Assembly (NCBI GenBank): GCA_028015205.1 | Contig: CM051514.1 | Span: forward strand, 42,982,150-43,046,149 | DNA from: Mytilisepta virgata | Taxonomy: Eukaryota; Mollusca; Bivalvia; Mytilida; Mytilidae | Direction of reading: 5' to 3' | DNA: 64,000 bases | Shown: one piece after another, positions 58,090 through 64,000 of the stretch | Layout: every line of letters begins with the position of its first letter | How positions within the stretch are numbered: position 1 is the stretch's first letter | Position numbers and translations under genes: made by a program | Notes under the pieces: generated by a model | What the model was told of the DNA's origin: nothing | What the model saw: only the letters and a program-made list of their open reading frames with translations | Database searches by the model: none

Positions 58090-59580
58090 AATAGACAAAG
58101 TCTGTTCTAGGACACATGCCTTCAATTTATTCATTTGTTCCTTTGGCATTTCTACAAAAGGTGAAGAAATGGACCTTCCTGCTCTTTATTGAATTCCGAA
58201 ACTACATAAGAACCCGTTTAATGAAAAGTTCATTGCTGGGTCAGCTAATTGCTCTACGAACCTCTTTCAAAGATTTTAACACTCATATCGACATGTATTT
58301 AAGGGGGCCTTTAGAATTACTGTGAAACAGCATATTCCACCAGTGGCATTAATCAGATGTGGATTCCTAAAAACTCCAAAAAATTACTACAATATCTAAA
58401 ATCAAAAGACATGGCTACATGCAACAGTATAAAAACATTCGAGTTCTCTACAATCTATACTACCATAACACATTCTCAATTAAAATAGTGATTGAAACAA
58501 CTAGTTCATCAATGTTTTTTCAAGACAAATTGCACACGCAGGTACGAATGTCAAGTTTTAGGTAGAGAAAAGGCTTATTACCACTCTGATTCTGACAAAA
58601 AGTATTCTGCAGATGAAATTACAAACATGTTCGATTTTCTCATGGACAACATATTTTCAGCAACCAATCCGCATTCCAATGGAAACCAGCTGTGTCCCTC
58701 TCTTCGCCGATCTGTTTTGTACTCATATGAAGCGAAATTCATTCAAGGGCTTCTACGTGAAAACAAAAAGAAACTAGCCCAATCTTTAATTTCACTTTTC
58801 GTTATATAGATGACGTGTTGTTGTTAAATAACGATACATTCCAAGAGTTTCTACATCTCATCTACCCCAGTGAACTTGAAATTAAGGATACTACATATAC
58901 ATCAAAGTTTCATATTTGAATTTGTTTCTCGAAATAGACAATGAGGGATATCTGAAGACAAACCTTTATGACAAAAGTAATGACTTCGACTTTCATATTG
59001 TTAACTTTCCCTTCTTAAGTAGCAACATACCAGCATCGACTGTATATGGCGTCTACCTTTCTCAGCTTATCCGATATTCAAGGGCATAGGTGAGTTACCA
59101 TGACCCTCGACAAAGAGGATTACTGCTGTAACAAAAGCTTTTTAACAAGAGTTTTATCAAGGATAAGTTGATGTCATCACTTAAGAAATTGTACGGTCGT
59201 CATCACGAATTAATTGACCGTTACAGTGTTCCAATATCTAAGATAATGTTGGACCTGTTCCCACTGTCTAAACATTTCATGTACCTCCACCGATTTGTGA
59301 CCACCACCGGATTGACTTTGTTGAACTTCACGACGGGTCCCATATACCGAGCAGGAACAGTTTGCTCCTGGTTTTTATAGGAGTTCGTGTTGTTCATTGT
59401 TTTTTACTTTTCAGTGTTTGTTTGTTGTGCTTGTGGTTGTTCGTTTGTCTTCCTGGACTTTGTCTGTTTAATGGATTGCGTTTTTTGGATTGCTCCTTAG
59501 GTATGATTGTCCTCTTTATTGATTTTTATTTTTCGTCTATGTTTTTGTTCCTTTATTTTTTATTTAAAGTAGTAGTATAA
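58090..59580 (+). mobile_element. Penelope-like element, decayed long copy
   Basis: Carries the most 5' RT block seen in the window, 'L-P-A-L-Y-W-I-P-K-L-H-K-N-P' followed by 'F-I-A-G-S' (about 58160-58240 across frames). Then come the F-S-T-I-Y-T-T-I-T-H region (about 58440-58475), KKYSADEITNMFDFLMDNIF, a damaged 'GIPMGTN' (one base lost at about 58675), Y-I-D-D-V (about 58804-58818), KLYGRHHELIDRYSVPISKI and the 3' tail. Multiple shifts and stops. Direction is opposite to the 40-kb copy. Confidence 0.7.
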
Positions 59581-59584
59581 CTTT

Positions 59585-61615
59585 CAAAAATAAATTGTCC
59601 ACATAAAATATAGAATATTTCAAATAGAATCTAATATGTTATTAAAAGATTAGCGCTATGTTATCACTTTTAATTTCCTAGATATTGACAAAAAAAGAAT
59701 ATTTAGGCAACTTTCATTTGGCTAGATACCATCAATGTTGCCAACACCTGGCAGAAGAAAAATGTAACACCTAAAGTTTCTCCATATTAGAAAGACCAAG
59801 CAGATTCATTATATTCTTTACGTACTTAAAAAAATTTTAACGAACATTCTTAATACTACATTACGTATTAAAAAGTCTATATATTCAAATGTGTACAACA
59901 TTTTATATGGGGTTTTTCCTTTTCCTTCCTTTAATGCTTGTATCACAAGTTTTTAGTTAATTAAATGCTTCAATTCGACAATTATGTTTTTCATTCTACT
60001 TATCGAATATATTTGTATATATACTGTCATTGACTGTATTTGAATATGTACATACGTGTGTTTGTAATTTTGCCAATTTTCATATTTAAATGCATGAAAA
60101 AATAATAAATATGTGTCAATATATTTATAACAAAAGGATCTATACAATAGATCTTTAATTATCCGAATACAAAATGGTTACTTTGTTATCTGGTAAACAA
60201 ACCAGAAGTAACTGTTGTGTTTTATTTCAATTTTGTAAGTATACATGCAAACAATTAAATTTAGATTAAATAATGGATCCCAAGAGTTCGCCCGAAAGGA
60301 CAAACTGAACTCATATACCATTAATTATAATGCATTAAGATTCAACACACATTAAATATGCATGTACTCTTGCTCTGATTTTGCCAACGAAAAAACAAAA
60401 TAATATAATTTCTAGGCGCAGTGACCAAACTCTAAATGCACAAAGAAAGAAAAATTAATCGAACTCCTAAGACTTGGACAGTGATAATCTATTCTTGACG
60501 ATTTTCTGAAAAACAATGAGACTTCCGCCTGCTTAGAATCTTGAAACAATTACCTGATACATTACGATTTTGGGTGAATGTATCGAGAAAAACGTAACTA
60601 TGTCTTTATTTGGATCTAACCTTGTACTTATTCTCTCGAACTGGTATGAGAAATAGAAATATTTCCCTTCCTTTATATATAATGACCATTTGTCTATAAA
60701 AGTCTTTATATCTCCATAAAATGTATGACAAGTTCTACCTAAAATTGTTACCTAAACGGTTTCCTTTTAGCACCCTATTGTACTTGATTAAACAACGTAT
60801 ATCACAACCAACTATTATGGCAATGTAGTTTCCAAAGCTGATAACCTAAAGAAACACTATTGAACTGATTTATAAGCAAGAGATACACTTTCAACAATAT
60901 GGTGCGATCCCTAAATCAGGTATTTTTTGGTAACAACATCAATTACATTATAAAGTCCTTAGAAAGCACAATTTAGATCATCGCTTTACTTGTCAAGGTA
61001 AAACGTCTAGCTATGCCATCTTATATTATGATGTTTCTACTTTAAATAACCTGTTTGCTGGGGGTGTAGTAGACAAATGCTTCCTACGATTGGAAGTCTT
61101 GAAGATTCAATCTTTCCGTTATGTTACCTGAGTTTGCCTTCAATTATCTGCGATCGCTTACATGGTTATAAATTGTTTTGTTTCTACATTTTGTGTCACA
61201 TTAGGAGTTGGAAACATGTCAAATTGACCTTTTGTTTTGTTTTCCTTGACCATTTTAAAGAACGGGAAGGGTTAGAGCTCTACGAAACTAGTGTAACCCC
61301 ATCGCATGTCATACGCTTATCCCAAGGAAAGTATGATAATGAACGTCTTTGTCTTAGATAGCCTTTTAGTTTATTTACTTGTATTCGTTCATGAAATAAA
61401 AGACAGGACATAACTACTCATGAATTACTTTGGTGTAATTCAGGGCTTACGGTATGGTGTAGGTTTCCACTACTGATGGCGATGTGGGGATGTCTGGATG
61501 ATTGTGTGATCATAATCTTGTGTTTTTGTGCTTTCTTTGAAACTTCATCACAAGTCCGTTTTCCTCACATTTTTTACACAATTGGTGTTTTAGAGATGTT
61601 TTATCCACTCCCAAT
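59585..61615. other. Intergenic, non-coding
   Basis: AT-rich with no recognised gene or repeat. The ORF at 61077-61361 has no domain and no splice context. Confidence 0.4.
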
Positions 61616-62175
61616 AAGTTTTATTACTCCTTAATCACCCGGATAGCTGCATCAGATGTGCAAATCCCACCATACCTAAAACCAACTTACGACAGAGAAA
61701 TGCATGAAGGAGATTTGTCTTATTTTTACAAAATTAAAAAATCGATTGAAACAACAAGCTCATCAATGTTTGTTCAAGACCAATACCACACGATTTTATC
61801 AGGGATAAGTTTATGCTATTACTTAAAAAATTTAGGGTCGTCATCACGAATTGATTGACCGTTACAGTGTTCCAATATCTAAGATGATGTTGGACCTGTT
61901 CCCACTGTCGTAACATATCATGTACCTCCACCGATTTGTGACTTCTGTCGGATTGACTTTGTTGAACTTCACGACAGGCGCCGTATACGGAGGAGGAACT
62001 GCTTTCCCTTCCAGAGCACATAAGTTCACTCCTGGTTTTTATAGGGGTTCGTGTTGTTCATTGTTTTCAGTTTTCATTATTTATTTGTTGTGCATGTGGT
62101 TGTTCATTTGTCTGCCCGGGCTTGTCTGTCTAATGGATTGGATTTGCTGGTTTGCTCCTTAGATATATTTGTCCT
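61616..62175 (+). mobile_element. Penelope-like element with large internal deletion
   Basis: A piece from the middle RT region ('acaagctcatcaatgtttgttcaagacc') is joined at about 61795 directly to 'tttatcagggataag', the GRHHEL-type C-terminal block, and a complete 3' tail (MYLHRFVTSVGLTLLNFTTG). The whole RT palm is deleted. Confidence 0.65.
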
Positions 62176-62579
62176 CGTTAATTCAGTTTAGTATTCATCT
62201 GTCTTTAGGTCTTAAAAAGATGCTTCATTTTTATTAAAAACTATATTTTATTTTCGAACTAACAACTACTTTAAAGTAGGTTTATGCCGTGAAAAAAACA
62301 AAATTCAATCACTCAATTGAAATTTACGATTTTTGAGTAGAACACTGGCAATTTGCACATTAGGCGATTTTCATAATTTGCCTACGAAAATGAGTGTAAT
62401 TTCAAAGCAATCCGTAATGCGTGAGTTTGATTTTAAAAGTACCTGCTAACTAATTAACTAAAAATACAAGTGTACCGACGTATTCTGGTAACACTTAACT
62501 GTACATGATTTTATTTCCCGTTTTCAATGAATTAGAGTGAAACCTGTCTATAAAGGGAAGCTAAGGGACCAGAAAAAGT
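62176..62579. other. Non-coding
   Basis: Nothing recognised. Confidence 0.35.
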
Positions 62580-63310
62580 GCCCTTTATACAAAAGCACGA
62601 CTAAGGAAAAGCTCCACTGTTGGCAAAATTGTCAAAACTAATCGACTAGCTAAATTGACCAATTCCAAACAAATATCAAATATATATATACTGACTAAAA
62701 GACATTTACTTATTGGTTGTGATTTTGAAAAAGTAAATAGCTTTTCCAAATATGTAACAATACACATCATTTCGATGAATTGACCTGGGATGAAAATTTG
62801 TTTTGAATTGATATGGTTTGTAGAGTGGAAAGCTGAATTTAAAAGATGCAATAGAAATATATACTTTTAAAATATACAATTTAATACATGTGAGCCATGT
62901 TAAAAGTATGGGTAATTATGCTTGTGAAATTTAAATACTGTTTGCGTGTTATATTTAATTAATTTGGTATGGTGCATTTATAAGTTTACTAATTTAAATT
63001 GTAAAGTAAAACTTAATTCATAACATATATAAACCGTATTATATTTAAATATTAATAAAGGATGGACAGGTTCACTCACGCATAAGGAATTTTCTGCAGG
63101 TGAGAATGCATTTGTTTTAATACTTAATTTATAAAAATTGTTGTTATTAATTAATAATAAAATGCGAAATGTAAATAAATACATATCTGCATATGAGCCA
63201 CAAGTTTATATGAATAATTTTGATAAGCCACGCAGTTGATTCCAAAAATATGCAGACTGTTTAAAAATACCGAAAGAATATATTTTTGAAAGGAAAAAGT
63301 AAAAAGGTCA
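62580..63310 (+). repeat. Half of a diverged ~0.9-kb duplication (with 57170-58089)
   Basis: Partner of the segment at 57.2-58.0 kb; see there for matching phrases. Ends near 'aaaaaggtcattacaaccg' against 'aaatggtcattgtgaccaa'. Confidence 0.5.
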
Positions 63311-63364
63311 TTACAACCGATTGTTTTTCTAAGATGGAAAAAAACTGTGAAAAACGTGAAAAAT

Positions 63365-63525
63365 TGTCTTTAAAGAGCGAAAATCCTATCAAGGGTCAAT
63401 TAAAGATTTTGGTCATGTTGACTTATTTGTAGATCAAACTTTGTTGAACATTTCTGCTGTTTACAGTTTGTCTTTATCTATCATAAAATTCCAGATAATA
63501 ACCTAAAAACCGCAGAAAATTCCTT
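63365..63525 (-). mobile_element. Fragment of the second Helitron-like subfamily, inverted
   Basis: The reverse complement matches 27200-27360: 'caattgaccccttataggag', 'gaatcctcaattgac', 'gtcaacatgaccagaatc' and 'agataaaagacaaactataaac' counterparts in the same order. Ends where the LINE 5' UTR begins. Confidence 0.6.
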
Positions 63526-63530
63526 AATAT

Positions 63531-64000
63531 TAACCCCCGTGTGGGTCCCAGGACACAATAGAATAGGCCTGCAGCTCCTCGGATTGGCGTTAGAGACTCC
63601 TAGAGGCGACATGTTTGCCGTCTGTCGCAAACCGAGATACACAGGGTTGGGAAGGTGGTCTGCTGCTGTATCGTTTGAGGTTAATGTTTGGGTTCTGGGG
63701 TCTTGGATGATAACCACTGATGCAGGCGCAGAGAAGGCGGTGGCTTATGGGACAAAGCTTCCTCGGCTTAATGAGGCCACATGTTTGCCGTGTGTGGATA
63801 ATCGTAAGGAAAGAGGATGGGATCCTGGTGGCTGAAACACGCCACTTTGGCCCTTACGTTATATTAAAGGGACGGTCGGATGGGCCCGGTCCTGATCAAT
63901 CGGCTGGTCACGTCAAGCCCTTGAACTGTCCTGTTACCAAAATGTACAGGAATAGTACCATTTATATAAGTCGGTTCAAGAAGGCGGTGGCTAATGGGTC
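63531..64000 (+). mobile_element. Non-LTR retrotransposon copy 2, 5' UTR (continues beyond window)
   Basis: Matches 48184-48942, starting at the same place ('aacccccgtg') and running off the window at 'ggctaatgggtc'. It lacks about 295 bp present in copy 1 (48287-48585). ORF1 should follow beyond 64000. Confidence 0.75.

Overview
This window is animal nuclear DNA: AT-rich, with small exons flanked by GT-AG introns, no long continuous genes and a heavy load of decayed transposable elements. The repeats point to a bivalve mollusc, most likely a mussel (Mytilidae). They include a Penelope-like reverse transcriptase family, 'cgtccgtcgtcgtc / tctgaaaccactgggccaatt' elements, a SINE ending '...ccactggacgttaaacaacaa', and a 'gacgtgcacctctcgtc ... 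ccaccagcagtg' repeat. The organism call rests on remembered repeat types, not a search.

The main host gene lies on the + strand from about 5.9 kb to at least 43.1 kb. I can read 12 leucine-rich-repeat (LRR) exons, 11 of exactly 72 bp and one of 78 bp, each coding one LRR and flanked by phase-2 introns. They are followed by an LRR C-terminal cap exon (36206-36354), two full EGF exons (36957-37067, 37469-37579) and a five-cysteine EGF-like exon (42995-43093). A further phase-compatible exon may follow at 44971-45088. The signal peptide and N-terminal cap must lie upstream or in exons I could not recognise; no transmembrane segment was found. This looks like the ectodomain of a cell-surface or secreted recognition protein.

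The LRR exons from 12.6 to 31 kb form a tandem array of duplicated modules. A typical module holds a Penelope-like relic, an 'A' LRR exon, a long intron, a dead half-copy of a 'B' LRR exon, an intact 'B' exon, and a tail of dispersed repeats and satellite DNA. Units of about 3.1, 7.1 and 6.3 kb are recognisable. Two neighbouring units share a SINE at the same site, so it inserted before that duplication.

Region by region: 1-2145 is the 5' part of an LTR retrotransposon (- strand) inserted in a Penelope-like 3' end. 2.3-5.9 kb is non-coding. 5.9-7.2 kb holds the first LRR pair. 7.2-12.4 kb holds Penelope-like relics and two satellites. 12.6-31 kb is the LRR module array. 31-45 kb holds the last LRRs, cap, EGF exons and large introns with an inverted Penelope-like copy at 40-41.4 kb. 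48.2-50.7 kb is a non-LTR retrotransposon, abutting a second copy of the LTR element at 50.7-53.0 kb. 56.1-57.2 kb holds a possible start of a second gene encoding a small secreted protein. 58.1-62.2 kb has more Penelope-like fragments, and 63.5-64.0 kb is the 5' end of a second non-LTR copy. No rRNA gene, complete tRNA or CRISPR array was seen.
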